Positions 56,335 to 64,000 of a stretch of 64,000 nucleotides of DNA are shown here, piece after piece. Positions within the stretch are counted from its first letter, which is position 1, and every line of letters starts with the position of its first letter. Location of the stretch: the NCBI RefSeq assembly GCF_013170805.1, contig NZ_CP051293.1, positions 4,842,001 through 4,906,000 on the forward strand, given 5' to 3'. This DNA is from Mesorhizobium sp. NZP2077. GTDB lineage: Bacteria > Pseudomonadota > Alphaproteobacteria > Rhizobiales > Rhizobiaceae. The notes under the pieces are model-generated. The model was not told the origin of the DNA. It saw only the letters and a list, made by a program, of their open reading frames with translations, and ran no database searches. Position numbers and translations under genes: made by a program.

Positions 56335-57350
56335 CGCTGCCCACCGGCACCGATGCCGTACGCCAGTCGCTGGCAAGCTTTCGCCAGGAACGCGAGGCCG
56401 ACTGGAAGGCGTTCGAGGCGCTGCTTTCACGGGCCGAAAGACGCGCACCGCGTACGCTCTCGGAAGAAGAGCTGCTGTCGCTGCCACTGCTCTACCGTTC
56501 GGCGCTGTCCTCGCTGTCGGTGGCGCGCGCGACGTCCCTCGACAGCGCGCTGATCGCCTATCTGGAGGCGCTCAGCCTGCGCGGCTATTTCTATCTCTAT
56601 GGCGCACGGCGCGGCCTGAGGCAGCGCGTCGGCGATTTCTTCCTGCGCGACTGGCCGGCGGCAATCCGCGATCTGTGGCGCGAGACCTGGGTGTCGGTCG
56701 GGCTGACGGTGATCGGCGCGATTGCCGCCTACTGGCTGGTGGCCTCCGACAGCCGCTGGTACGACGCCATCATTGCGCCCAGCCTCGCCGGCGGGCGCAA
56801 TCCGGACTCGTCGGCAGAGGCTCTGCGCAGCGTGCTTTACGACAGCGGCGGCAGCCATTTCCTGTCCGGCTTTGCCGCCTATCTCTTCATCCACAACACG
56901 CAGGTGGCGATCCTGGCTTTCGCGCTGGGCTTCGCCTTCGCGGTGCCCAGCGTGCTGATCATCCTGATGAACGGATGTATGCTGGGCGCGCTGTTCCAGG
57001 TCTACGCGGCCAAGGGATTGGGCTTCGAGCTTGGCGGCTGGCTGTCGATCCACGGCACGACGGAATTGTTCGCTATCGCCCTGGCTGGCGCGGCAGGCAT
57101 GCGGATAGGCACGCGCATAGCCTTCCCCGGCGACCTGACCCGGATGGCCGCTGCAGCCCAGGCCGGGCGGGTGGCGGCGACCGCCATGGTCGGCGTCATG
57201 GTGATGCTTCTGTTTGCCGGCCTGCTCGAAGGCATCGGCCGGCAAACGATCACCAGCGATGCGGTGCGCTACGCCATTGGCTGCGGCATGCTGACGCTAT
57301 GGATCGCCTATTTCTACCTGTTCCGGATGGTGCGGCATGGCAACGGCTAG
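56331..57350 (+). CDS. SpoIIM-family membrane protein
   Basis: A 339-residue protein with about six helices and the stage II sporulation M pattern AYLFIHNTQVAILAFALGFA and LGFELGGWLSIHGTTELFAI. An N-terminal coiled-coil part (FRQEREADWKAFEALLSRAE) precedes the membrane domain. This is the widespread non-sporulation SpoIIM family associated with MoxR/DUF58 operons. ATGA overlap with the DUF58 gene shows coupling. Confidence 0.85.
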   Translation: MTLPTGTDAVRQSLASFRQEREADWKAFEALLSRAERRAPRTLSEEELLSLPLLYRSALSSLSVARATSLDSALIAYLEALSLRGYFYLYGARRGLRQRVGDFFLRDWPAAIRDLWRETWVSVGLTVIGAIAAYWLVASDSRWYDAIIAPSLAGGRNPDSSAEALRSVLYDSGGSHFLSGFAAYLFIHNTQVAILAFALGFAFAVPSVLIILMNGCMLGALFQVYAAKGLGFELGGWLSIHGTTELFAIALAGAAGMRIGTRIAFPGDLTRMAAAAQAGRVAATAMVGVMVMLLFAGLLEGIGRQTITSDAVRYAIGCGMLTLWIAYFYLFRMVRHGNG

Positions 57351-58200
57351 GAATCCTGCCGCGCTGATAAGGCCGCTGATCACACCGGAAGGTGTCGACC
57401 TCAAGGTCAAGCTGGCGGACGCCGGCACGCGAGCCGCGGCCTTCCTGCTCGATGTGGTGATCATTGTCGCTGCCGCTATTGCGGTCACCCTCGTCGTCAT
57501 CTTCGGCCTCGGCGGCCTTGGCGTGAAGGAGGCGGAGCCGCTCTTCATCGTCTGGATGATCTTGATCTTCTTGCTGCGCAACGCCTATTTCATCGCCTTC
57601 GAGGCGGGGCGGCGGGCCGCGACGCCCGGCAAGCGGATCGTCGGCGTGCGGGTCGCCTCGCGCAGCGGCGCGGGTCTCACCATCGATCAGGTCATCGCGC
57701 GCAACCTGATGCGCGAGATCGAGGTATTCCTGCCGCTGTCGATCATTGCCGGGCGCGGCGGCGCCGGCGTCGCCGACACGCTGTCGACGATTTTCGGCCT
57801 GGTGTGGGCACTGTTGTTTTCGCTGTTTCTGTTGTTCAACCGCGACCGGCTGCGCATTGGCGACCTGCTTGCCGGAACCTGGGTGGTGGAGACGCCGAAA
57901 TTCAAACTGGTCGAGGACCTTTCGCAGCGGCAAGACCCGATTGCCAAGCGCTTCCATTTCAACCCGGCGCAGCTCGACGCCTATGGCATCGCCGAGTTGC
58001 ACAAGCTGGAAGAAGTGCTGCGCCGCGACGACTATTTCGCGATGAAAGCGGTGGCGGAAACGATCAGCCGCAAGATTGGTGCGAAGGTCGAGCCGATCGA
58101 CTCAAAGGCCTTCCTTACCGCCTATTACGGCGAGCTCAGGGCGCATCTCGAGCGCAAGCTTCTGCTGGGGAATCGCAAAGTGGACAAATATGCGCGGTAG
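57337..58200 (+). CDS. RDD-family protein of the MoxR operon
   Basis: A 287-residue protein with the RDD pattern LADAGTRAAAFLLDVVIIV and RAATPGKRIVGVRVASRSGA, and three to four membrane helices. The last 110 residues form a soluble domain not present in short RDD proteins. The start overlaps the previous gene by 14 bases. It differs from the shorter RDD protein encoded at 6.5 kb. It ends the operon. Confidence 0.85.
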   Translation: MATARNPAALIRPLITPEGVDLKVKLADAGTRAAAFLLDVVIIVAAAIAVTLVVIFGLGGLGVKEAEPLFIVWMILIFLLRNAYFIAFEAGRRAATPGKRIVGVRVASRSGAGLTIDQVIARNLMREIEVFLPLSIIAGRGGAGVADTLSTIFGLVWALLFSLFLLFNRDRLRIGDLLAGTWVVETPKFKLVEDLSQRQDPIAKRFHFNPAQLDAYGIAELHKLEEVLRRDDYFAMKAVAETISRKIGAKVEPIDSKAFLTAYYGELRAHLERKLLLGNRKVDKYAR

Positions 58201-58228
58201 CGCGTGGCCAAGCCGAATTTGACTTGCC

Positions 58229-58915
58229 CTACCCCAGCCACTTTTCATAGTCGGCCACCAGCAGGTGCACGGGGGCGACATCCTCGTCGATGTTGGAGAA
58301 ACGGCCGATCGTCTCGCGAAACACATTGTCGGTGAGATCGTCATTGACGGTCGAGACCTCTCCGATCAGCACGTCCTTGCCCTCGGCCCAGAAGGCGTGC
58401 CAAACGCCGGGCAGCAGCGTGACGCTCTGGCCCGGGTCGAGCTTCAGCAGGCCGCCCGCCGGCAGCCGATGGATGGTTCCATCAACGGGGACCGACACCT
58501 CGGCCTTGGGATCGATGCCGCCGTCGCGATCGTGCATGAACAGTTCCAGAACCAGCTTGCCGCCGCCACGGTTGATGATGTCCTCGGCCTTGATGTTGTG
58601 GCGGTGCATCGGCGACAGCTGGCCCTTGCGCGAGATCATGATCTTCTCGGCGTAGAGCATGCCCATGCCCTTCTTCATGTCCTCATAGCGGCCGTTGCGC
58701 ACGGTGAACAGGAAAAGGCCGAGTTCCCTAAACTTCTCCTGGCCGTAGTCGGTGATGTCCCAGCCGAGCCGCGAGGTGAAGATCGCCGAAGAATCGACCT
58801 GACGCGCCTTCATCTCCTCGGGCGACCAATAGGCGAAGGGCGGCATGATGTAGCCGAACGAGCGGATGAAAGCGTCGGCTTCGCGGATGATATCGTTGAT
58901 GGCAGAGCGTTTCAT
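58229..58915 (-). CDS. D-lyxose isomerase-like enzyme
   Basis: A 228-residue cupin-type enzyme with QLSPMHRHNIKAEDIINRGG and LLPGVWHAFWAEGKDVLIGE, giving the His, Glu and further His residues of a bound metal. The fit is to D-lyxose ketol-isomerases (D-lyxose to D-xylulose). ATG 58915 gives MKRSAINDIIREADAFI, the expected N-terminus. The next gene is divergent. A sugar catabolic role is inferred. Confidence 0.85.
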   Translation of the reverse strand: MKRSAINDIIREADAFIRSFGYIMPPFAYWSPEEMKARQVDSSAIFTSRLGWDITDYGQEKFRELGLFLFTVRNGRYEDMKKGMGMLYAEKIMISRKGQLSPMHRHNIKAEDIINRGGGKLVLELFMHDRDGGIDPKAEVSVPVDGTIHRLPAGGLLKLDPGQSVTLLPGVWHAFWAEGKDVLIGEVSTVNDDLTDNVFRETIGRFSNIDEDVAPVHLLVADYEKWLG

Positions 58916-59103
58916 GATCGTGACCCTTCGTGTCGATTTTTCCGACAGTTCGCATAGCCGAACGTCGCTGCGGTGTCGATCCATGTCGCTGCCCGCCGTG
59001 CCCTTTGCTACCTTCGGATGGCCCACCGATCCGGTCGGCTGGCCGCGTGACATCGCCGGCTTTCAGGCTCATAAACCCGGCGAAATTCTCACAGGGATAG
59101 AAG

Positions 59104-60162
59104 ATGCCGACGATCCACGACCTCGATACGCCGTCGATCCTGATCGACGCCGCACGCGCCGAAGCCAACATTGCCCGCGCACAGGCCCATGCCGACAGGA
59201 GCGGACTGAAGCTCAGGCCGCACATCAAGACGCACAAGCTGCCCTATTGGGCGAAGAAGCAGGTGGCGGCGGGTGCCGTCGGCATCACCTGCCAGAAGAT
59301 CGGCGAGGCCGAGGTGATGGCCGATGCCGGGTTGTCCGACATCTTTCTCCCCTACAACATCCTCGGCCGCGCCAAGCTGCAACGGCTGAAGGCGCTGCAC
59401 GGTCGCGTCACCCTGTCGGTCACGGCGGACAGCACGGATACCCTGGAAGGACTGGCGGCGGCTTTCACCGATGCCGGCCACCCACTGCCGGTGCTGGTCG
59501 AATGCGACACCGGCATGGGCCGCTGTGGTGTGCAGACGGCCGATGAAGCTCTTGCGCTGGCAAGGCTGATCGACAAGGCCAGTGGCCTGACCTTCGGCGG
59601 GCTGATGACCTATCCGGCCGCCGGCCGCGCGGTGGAGGCCGAGGCCTGGCTCGCCACCGCCAAGCAGGCGCTGACCGCTTCGGGTCTTGCCTGCGAGCGC
59701 GTCTCCAGCGGCGGCACGCCTGACATGTGGCGCTCCGCCGATGCTTCCGTCGTCACCGAATATCGCCCCGGCACCTACATCTATCTCGACCGCTATCAGG
59801 TCGCCAAAGGCGTCGGCACCTTGGACGATTGCGCGCTGACGGTGCTGTCGACGGTGGTCAGCCGCCCGACGCCAACACGCGCCATTCTCGATGCCGGCAG
59901 CAAGGCGCTTTCCAGTGATACACTTGGCCTGAAGGATTTTGGCGAGTTGCTCGGCAACCCCGACGCAAGGGTCACCGGGCTCAGCGAAGAACACGGCACT
60001 GTCACGCTTTCCGGTAACGCGAAGCTGCGCATTGGTGAGCGTGTGCGCGTGGTGCCCGACCATTGCTGCGTCGTCACCAATTTGTTCAACGAGGTCAACC
60101 TGATCGATGGCGACAAGGTGCTGGAAACGCTGCCGGTGGCAGCGCGCGGGCTGATGGCCTGA
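59104..60162 (+). CDS. D-threonine aldolase/D-serine dehydratase family PLP enzyme
   Basis: A 352-residue enzyme with the alanine racemase-like N-terminal barrel. LRPHIKTHKLPYWAKKQVAA carries the PLP lysine (Lys42 by alignment to the RPHxKTHK motif), VLVECDTGMGRCGVQ and SSGGTPDMW follow, and the C-terminal metal site is VVPDHCCVVTNLFNEV. Family members are D-threonine aldolases and metal-dependent D-serine dehydratases. The exact substrate is undecided. ATAGAAG precedes ATG 59104. Confidence 0.85.
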   Translation: MPTIHDLDTPSILIDAARAEANIARAQAHADRSGLKLRPHIKTHKLPYWAKKQVAAGAVGITCQKIGEAEVMADAGLSDIFLPYNILGRAKLQRLKALHGRVTLSVTADSTDTLEGLAAAFTDAGHPLPVLVECDTGMGRCGVQTADEALALARLIDKASGLTFGGLMTYPAAGRAVEAEAWLATAKQALTASGLACERVSSGGTPDMWRSADASVVTEYRPGTYIYLDRYQVAKGVGTLDDCALTVLSTVVSRPTPTRAILDAGSKALSSDTLGLKDFGELLGNPDARVTGLSEEHGTVTLSGNAKLRIGERVRVVPDHCCVVTNLFNEVNLIDGDKVLETLPVAARGLMA

Positions 60163-60186
60163 CCGGTTACGGCCGGCAACAGTTGA

Positions 60187-60951
60187 TCAGGCCGGTTGCC
60201 GCTCGGCCTGCCGCGCCGCCACCCGCCGCATGGCCATCACCCGGCGGCGGCGGATTTCGGTGCGCATCGCCATCAGGTGCAGCGCGAAGAACAGCACGGT
60301 GAAGCCTAAAGCCATGACCAGCAGCGGCCAGAGCAGGCTGGGGTCGATGGTTGGTCCGCCGAGCCGGAACACCGAGGCCGGCTGGTGCAATGTATTCCAC
60401 CAGTCGACTGAGAATTTGATGATCGGGATGTTGATGAAGCCGACCAGCGTGATGATGGCGGCGGCCCAGGCGGCGCGGCTGGCATCGTCGAGCGCACGGG
60501 TCAGCGCGATGATGCCGAGATACATCAGGAACAGCACGAACACCGAGGTCAACCGCGCGTCCCACACCCACCAGGTGCCCCACATCGGCTTGCCCCAGAT
60601 CGAACCGGTGATCAGCGCCAGTGCGGTGAAGACGGCGCCGATGGGAGCCGCCGATTTCAGCGCGACATCGGCCAACGGATGGCGCCAGACCAGCGTGCCA
60701 AGCGCCGAGACCGCCATCAGCGTGTAGCACATCATGGCGAGCCAGGCGAAAGGCACGTGGATGTACATGATGCGGACCGTGATGCCTTGCTGGAAATCCT
60801 CGGGCGCCGCGAAGCTCATATAGAGGCCGACGGCAAGGATGAGTGCGGCGATCGTTGCCAGCCATGGCACGACCTTGTCGGCCAGCCCGACGAACCGCGT
60901 CGGGTTGGCAAGGTCCATCCAGCCGGTCAGGCGTGAAGTCGTGTCGCTCAT
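60187..60951 (-). CDS. ccmC: Heme exporter protein CcmC
   Basis: A 254-residue membrane protein with six helices and the heme-handling tryptophan motif WGKPMWGTWWVWDARLTSVF, plus flanking His residues (IMYIHVPFAWLAM; WWNTLHQPASVF). It takes heme from CcmAB and delivers it to CcmE in cytochrome c maturation. ccmA, ccmB and ccmD are not in the window on the downstream side, so the set is incomplete here. Start ATG 60951. Confidence 0.93.
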   Translation of the reverse strand: MSDTTSRLTGWMDLANPTRFVGLADKVVPWLATIAALILAVGLYMSFAAPEDFQQGITVRIMYIHVPFAWLAMMCYTLMAVSALGTLVWRHPLADVALKSAAPIGAVFTALALITGSIWGKPMWGTWWVWDARLTSVFVLFLMYLGIIALTRALDDASRAAWAAAIITLVGFINIPIIKFSVDWWNTLHQPASVFRLGGPTIDPSLLWPLLVMALGFTVLFFALHLMAMRTEIRRRRVMAMRRVAARQAERQPA

Positions 60952-61051
60952 GCGACTTTACATAGACCGCCGGGGCGATTGGGGCAATCGAGCGGTGGTG
61001 TCGCAGGCTGGGAAGCATGTTTCCCTTCTCCCGCGGGGGAGAAGGAACGAG

Positions 61052-62824
61052 TTACGCGGCCGCGTCCTGCACGGAGCGGCTGAGGCGGCGGACTTCCTCG
61101 TCGTTGAGCAGGCCGCCGGCGCGCAGCAGGCTGGCGAAGCGGCCGTTGCGCAGCGACAGTTCGGCGAAGCCACCCATTTCGACCACCCTGCCCTTGTCCA
61201 TGAACACGACCAGGTCGGCGTCGCGAACGGTGGTCAAGCGGTGGGCGATGATGAAGGTGGTGCGGTCGCGCCGCAGCTCGTCGATCGCTTCCTTGACCCG
61301 GTCCTCGGTCTCGACATCAAGCGCGCTGGTCGCCTCGTCGAGCACCAGGATCGGGGCATCCTTAAGCACCGCGCGGGCGATGGCGATGCGCTGGCGCTCG
61401 CCACCAGACAGCTGGCCGCCACGTTCGCCGACCACCGTGTCGTAGCCATTGCTCTTGGCCAGGATGAAGTCCTGTGCGGCCGCCGCGGTGGCAGCGGCAT
61501 GGATCTCGTCATTGGTCGCTTCGGCACGGCCGACACGGATGTTGTCCTCGATCGAGCGGTTGAGCAGCCCGGCATCCTGGAACACGGTGGCGATCGAATG
61601 GCGCAGCGACTTGCGGCTCACGGTGCGAGTATCGATGCCGTCGATCAGGATGCGGCCGCTGGACGGCGAGAAGACGCGCTGCAGCAGATTGATGAGCGTG
61701 GTCTTGCCGGCCCCTGTCGGTCCGACAATGGCAACGGTCTGGCCGGCCTGAACCTCGAAGGACACGTCGCTGACGCCCTGCCCCGAATTGGCGAATTCGA
61801 AGCCGACATCCTCGAAACGGACATGGCCGGTGACGTTGGTGAGGTCGCGCAGGCCATCCGGCTCGGCGGCATCGGCAGCCGAGTCTTCGAGCTTGTAGAA
61901 TTCCTCGAGCTTGGCGCGGGCCTCCGAAATCTGGTTGGCGAAAGCCGACAGCTGGTCGAGACGGGAGATGAGCAGCGTTGCGAAGCCGGTGAAGGCAACA
62001 ACGTCGCCGACGCGCAGCTGGCCATGGGTGACCAGATAGGCGCCGATGATCAGCACGACCATCATCGATATGGTCGAGGACAGCCGCTGCAGCGCATTGG
62101 CGATCGCCCACCAGTCGAGCACGGGGTTTTGCGCGTCGAGCAGGTTCCTGACATAACGGCGCAGCGTCTCGGCCTCGTGGCCAAGGCGATTGTAGCTCTG
62201 CAGCACGGCGACGTTGCTGACCGAGTCGGTCACATGCGCGAACACCTTGTGGTAGTGGCGCTCGACGGCTGCCTGGCCTGCCTTGGTGCGCTTCATTACC
62301 AGCCGGCCGATGCCGACATAGAGCACGCCAAGCGCGAGCAGCACCATCGACATGCGCACATCCATGCTGAGTGCCGTCGGCACCAGCAGGACCAGCGTAA
62401 CGGCCGTGGACAAATGCTGGCGCATGAATTCGAGCCATAGGCTGAACAGCGTCTCGACCGCGCGCAACAGCGTGTGCAAGGCGTTGGAAGTTCCGCGCTG
62501 ATGATGCCAGGCCAGCGGCATGGTGATCACGCGTTCAAAGGACTGGCAGAGCACTTCCGAGCGGCGGGCATGGGCAAAGCGATCGGCGCCGCGCGCCACA
62601 AGCACAAAGGCAACGACACTGAAGACGCCGAGGCCGGCCCAGAGAGCGAGCATTGAAAAAACCGGACCGTGGCTGGAGATAGCGTCGATCACTCGACCAA
62701 ACAGGATCGACTCAACGATCGCAATCGCGGCCAGCGCGACATTGGCGCCGCAAATCAGCGCGACGCGCCTCTTGTCGGATGCCAGATAGCCCAGCGCTCT
62801 CCAATAGATCTGCAGAAGTGACAC
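61052..62824 (-). CDS. ndvA: Cyclic beta-1,2-glucan ABC exporter (NdvA/ChvA)
   Basis: A 590-residue half-transporter. The six-helix membrane domain includes MPLAWHHQRGTSNALHTLLR and VFAHVTDSVSNVAVLQSYNR. The ATPase domain has VAIVGPTGAGKTTLINLLQR (Walker A), LSGGERQRIAIARAV (signature) and LVLDEATSALDVETEDRVKE (Walker B). The sequence and the adjacent ndvB-type gene identify it as the cyclic glucan exporter. Rhizobial ndvA mutants fail to export glucan and form poor nodules. The start ATG 62824 fits. Confidence 0.95.
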   Translation of the reverse strand: MSLLQIYWRALGYLASDKRRVALICGANVALAAIAIVESILFGRVIDAISSHGPVFSMLALWAGLGVFSVVAFVLVARGADRFAHARRSEVLCQSFERVITMPLAWHHQRGTSNALHTLLRAVETLFSLWLEFMRQHLSTAVTLVLLVPTALSMDVRMSMVLLALGVLYVGIGRLVMKRTKAGQAAVERHYHKVFAHVTDSVSNVAVLQSYNRLGHEAETLRRYVRNLLDAQNPVLDWWAIANALQRLSSTISMMVVLIIGAYLVTHGQLRVGDVVAFTGFATLLISRLDQLSAFANQISEARAKLEEFYKLEDSAADAAEPDGLRDLTNVTGHVRFEDVGFEFANSGQGVSDVSFEVQAGQTVAIVGPTGAGKTTLINLLQRVFSPSSGRILIDGIDTRTVSRKSLRHSIATVFQDAGLLNRSIEDNIRVGRAEATNDEIHAAATAAAAQDFILAKSNGYDTVVGERGGQLSGGERQRIAIARAVLKDAPILVLDEATSALDVETEDRVKEAIDELRRDRTTFIIAHRLTTVRDADLVVFMDKGRVVEMGGFAELSLRNGRFASLLRAGGLLNDEEVRRLSRSVQDAAA

Positions 62825-63197
62825 TTCAGCTACTCCGCCAACTCTCTATTGTGCCCAATACCAATATTGTGCACTGCACCATTCCCTAAACACGTAACGA
62901 GTGATGCGTCGCAAAACAATGCCCGTCTACCGGTTCCGTTCCCATTTAGCGAACAAAACATGACGACGATACGAAATCTGACGTGATCACCTAACGGTTT
63001 GAGATAAAAGGTGAAATGTCAGCCTTGCGGCAAAATCATGGCAGTAGCGGTGCACTGCCACATTTTTAATCACGAGGGTATTGCAAGGCTTGATCAGGAG
63101 GCATCTGGCGGCCGTCGCCGCGGATCGCGCGCAAGTAACGGGGCGCTGCGTCGCGCGTCCCGAAGGACGCGCGATCTATTGATCTAAGCTGTTGATT
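62825..63197. promoter_or_regulatory. Region between ndvB and ndvA, with direct repeats and a stable hairpin
   Basis: TATTGTGC occurs at 62847-62854 and 62865-62872, exactly 18 bases apart, close before the ndvA start, a candidate regulator site. At the other end a perfect ten-base hairpin follows the ndvB stop (see separate entry). No gene or RNA is visible in these 373 bases. ndvA therefore likely has its own promoter in addition to any read-through. Confidence 0.5.
63151..63174 (-). terminator. Ten-base TTCG-loop hairpin after ndvB
   Basis: TCGCGCGTCC (63151-63160) and GGACGCGCGA (63165-63174) pair perfectly. On the ndvB transcript the loop reads UUCG closed by C-G, one of the most stable RNA tetraloops. 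No T-run follows, so it may act as a mRNA 3' stabiliser or Rho-dependent stop rather than a classic terminator. Confidence 0.6.
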
Positions 63198-63998
63198 TCA
63201 CGCCGGTATCTTGACCACAATCTCGGTCTGAGTGCCGGCTTTGGGTTCGAAGGAAGCGGACTTTGTTTTCGAACCGTCGACTTCTAGCGAGATCGTCTTG
63301 GTCTTTTTGTCGCGAACCACATGAACCTTGATCTCGGCGCCCAGCATCTTGAGCGTGGCGTGGTAGCCATCCCAGTGGCTGGGCAGTTTCGGCCGGAACG
63401 TGATCTGCTTGCCGCGCCGTTCGATGCCGAGGATGCCCTCCACCGCCGCCCGGTAGAGCCAGCCCGCCGAGCCGGTGTACCAGGTCCAGCCGCCGCGTCC
63501 GCCCTTATCGTCTCCGGCATAGATATCGGCGGCGACCACGTAGGGTTCGACACGGTAGTGCTCGGCCGAAACCTCGTCGAATGCGTGGTTGACCGGGTTC
63601 AGCATCGAGAAGCAGCGATAGGCTTCGTCGGTCTGTCCCATCTCGGCCAGCGCGATGACGAACCATGTGGCGGCGTGGGTGTACTGGCCGCCATTCTCGC
63701 GCACGCCCGGCGGATAGCTCTTGATGTAGCCGGGGTCTTTCTGCGTCTTCGAGAAGGGCGGCGTGAACAATTTGACGATCTTGAGCTTGTCGTCGACGAG
63801 AAGCTTGGTGGCCTGTTGCATGGCCGTCGTCGACCGGGCCGGGTCGCCCTCGCCCGAAAGCACGCTCCAGGACTGGGCGATGGAATCGATCCTGCACTCT
63901 TCGGACGTGCGTGACCCCAAGGGCGTGCCGTCGTCGAAACTGCCGCGCCGGTACCATTCGCCGTCCCATGCCGTGCTTTCAAGCGCCCGCTTCAGCGC
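63198..63998 (-). CDS. ndvB: Cyclic beta-1,2-glucan synthase C-terminal part (NdvB/ChvB); 5' end outside window
   Basis: The frame is open to the window edge and gives the last 266 residues or so of a very large protein. RALESTAWDGEWYRRGSFDD, KDPGYIKSYPPGVRENGGQY, THAATWFVIALAEMG and WTWYTGSAGWLYRAAVEGI are hallmarks of the glycoside-phosphorylase (GH94)-type C-terminal domain of the cyclic glucan synthase, which controls ring size. The full enzyme (about 2800 residues in relatives) also has glycosyltransferase domains upstream. It is encoded next to ndvA on the same strand. Confidence 0.93.
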   Translation of the reverse strand, partial: ALKRALESTAWDGEWYRRGSFDDGTPLGSRTSEECRIDSIAQSWSVLSGEGDPARSTTAMQQATKLLVDDKLKIVKLFTPPFSKTQKDPGYIKSYPPGVRENGGQYTHAATWFVIALAEMGQTDEAYRCFSMLNPVNHAFDEVSAEHYRVEPYVVAADIYAGDDKGGRGGWTWYTGSAGWLYRAAVEGILGIERRGKQITFRPKLPSHWDGYHATLKMLGAEIKVHVVRDKKTKTISLEVDGSKTKSASFEPKAGTQTEIVVKIPA

Positions 63999-64000
63999 CT

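Noticed and set aside
60839..62440. A 533-codon + strand ORF and other long antisense ORFs (3040-4338, 5022-6200, 15374-16300)
   Set aside because: They lie fully opposite to ndvA, ccmC, sthA, pit and aspS, which have strong family signatures. Long antisense frames are expected at this G+C content, and the translations are Arg/His-rich with no domain pattern.
62847..62872. Sigma-54 promoter before ndvA
   Set aside because: On the minus strand GGCAC is present, but the required TTGC element at five bases distance is not.

Overview
The window looks like chromosome from a Mesorhizobium-type alphaproteobacterium (Rhizobiales). The evidence is high G+C codon use, an ndvA/ndvB cyclic beta-1,2-glucan pair, a DUF6074 gene, rhizobial-style CTTGAC promoters and long palindromic interspersed repeats. 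The genus is an inference from protein resemblance; no database was searched. Most of the window is ordinary core genome. One 16.7-kb integrated element sits in the middle.

Left arm (1-30.2 kb). A LacI-family regulator tail is followed by an OpgC-type acyltransferase with an in-frame 21-bp repeat tract, an alpha/beta hydrolase, a phosphate transporter with its DUF47 partner, and sthA. Next come an RDD gene with an N-terminal frameshift, bpt, a DMT transporter, an AI-2E-family permease, parC, aspS, and a DeoR regulator beside an MFS transporter with clear operators. The arm ends with rnd, a frameshifted acyltransferase-3 gene, guaB, rlmE, ppx and a UPF0104 membrane protein. Three repeat-like insertions are visible, one of which supplies the C-terminal tail of RlmE.

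Integrated element (30,209-46,905). A 53-bp direct repeat marks attL, inside a complete tRNA-Gln(CTG), and attR, a 3' half-tRNA. Between them, in order, lie a tyrosine integrase, a divergent MerR-like regulator with a palindromic operator, an excisionase-like small protein, a helix-turn-helix replication-like protein followed by three copies of an 18-bp palindromic iteron, DUF6074, and a small and a large terminase. A coiled-coil protein then occupies the usual portal position, followed by a structured non-coding segment, a 1063-residue tape measure protein and a few tail-like ORFs. The tail module ends at a reversed cargo cassette with two Flp pilins, a small membrane protein and a fatty-acid hydroxylase. 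Beyond it are DUF3102-like, HEPN-like and extremely acidic proteins. No portal, capsid, head protease, baseplate, tail fibre or lysis gene is visible. This is the most unusual part of the window: either a heavily reduced prophage or a phage satellite that carries its own packaging motor and tape measure.

Right arm (47-64 kb). A protein with a tandemly duplicated domain lies just outside attR. After it come an Omp25/opacity-type porin, a TPR protein, and two paralogous membrane proteins. These diverge from a tightly overlapped DUF4129-DUF4350-MoxR-DUF58-SpoIIM-RDD operon. The arm closes with D-lyxose isomerase, a D-threonine aldolase family enzyme, ccmC, ndvA and the 3' end of ndvB. The OpgC-like gene at one end and ndvA/ndvB at the other suggest that glucan synthesis, export and decoration genes share this chromosomal neighbourhood.
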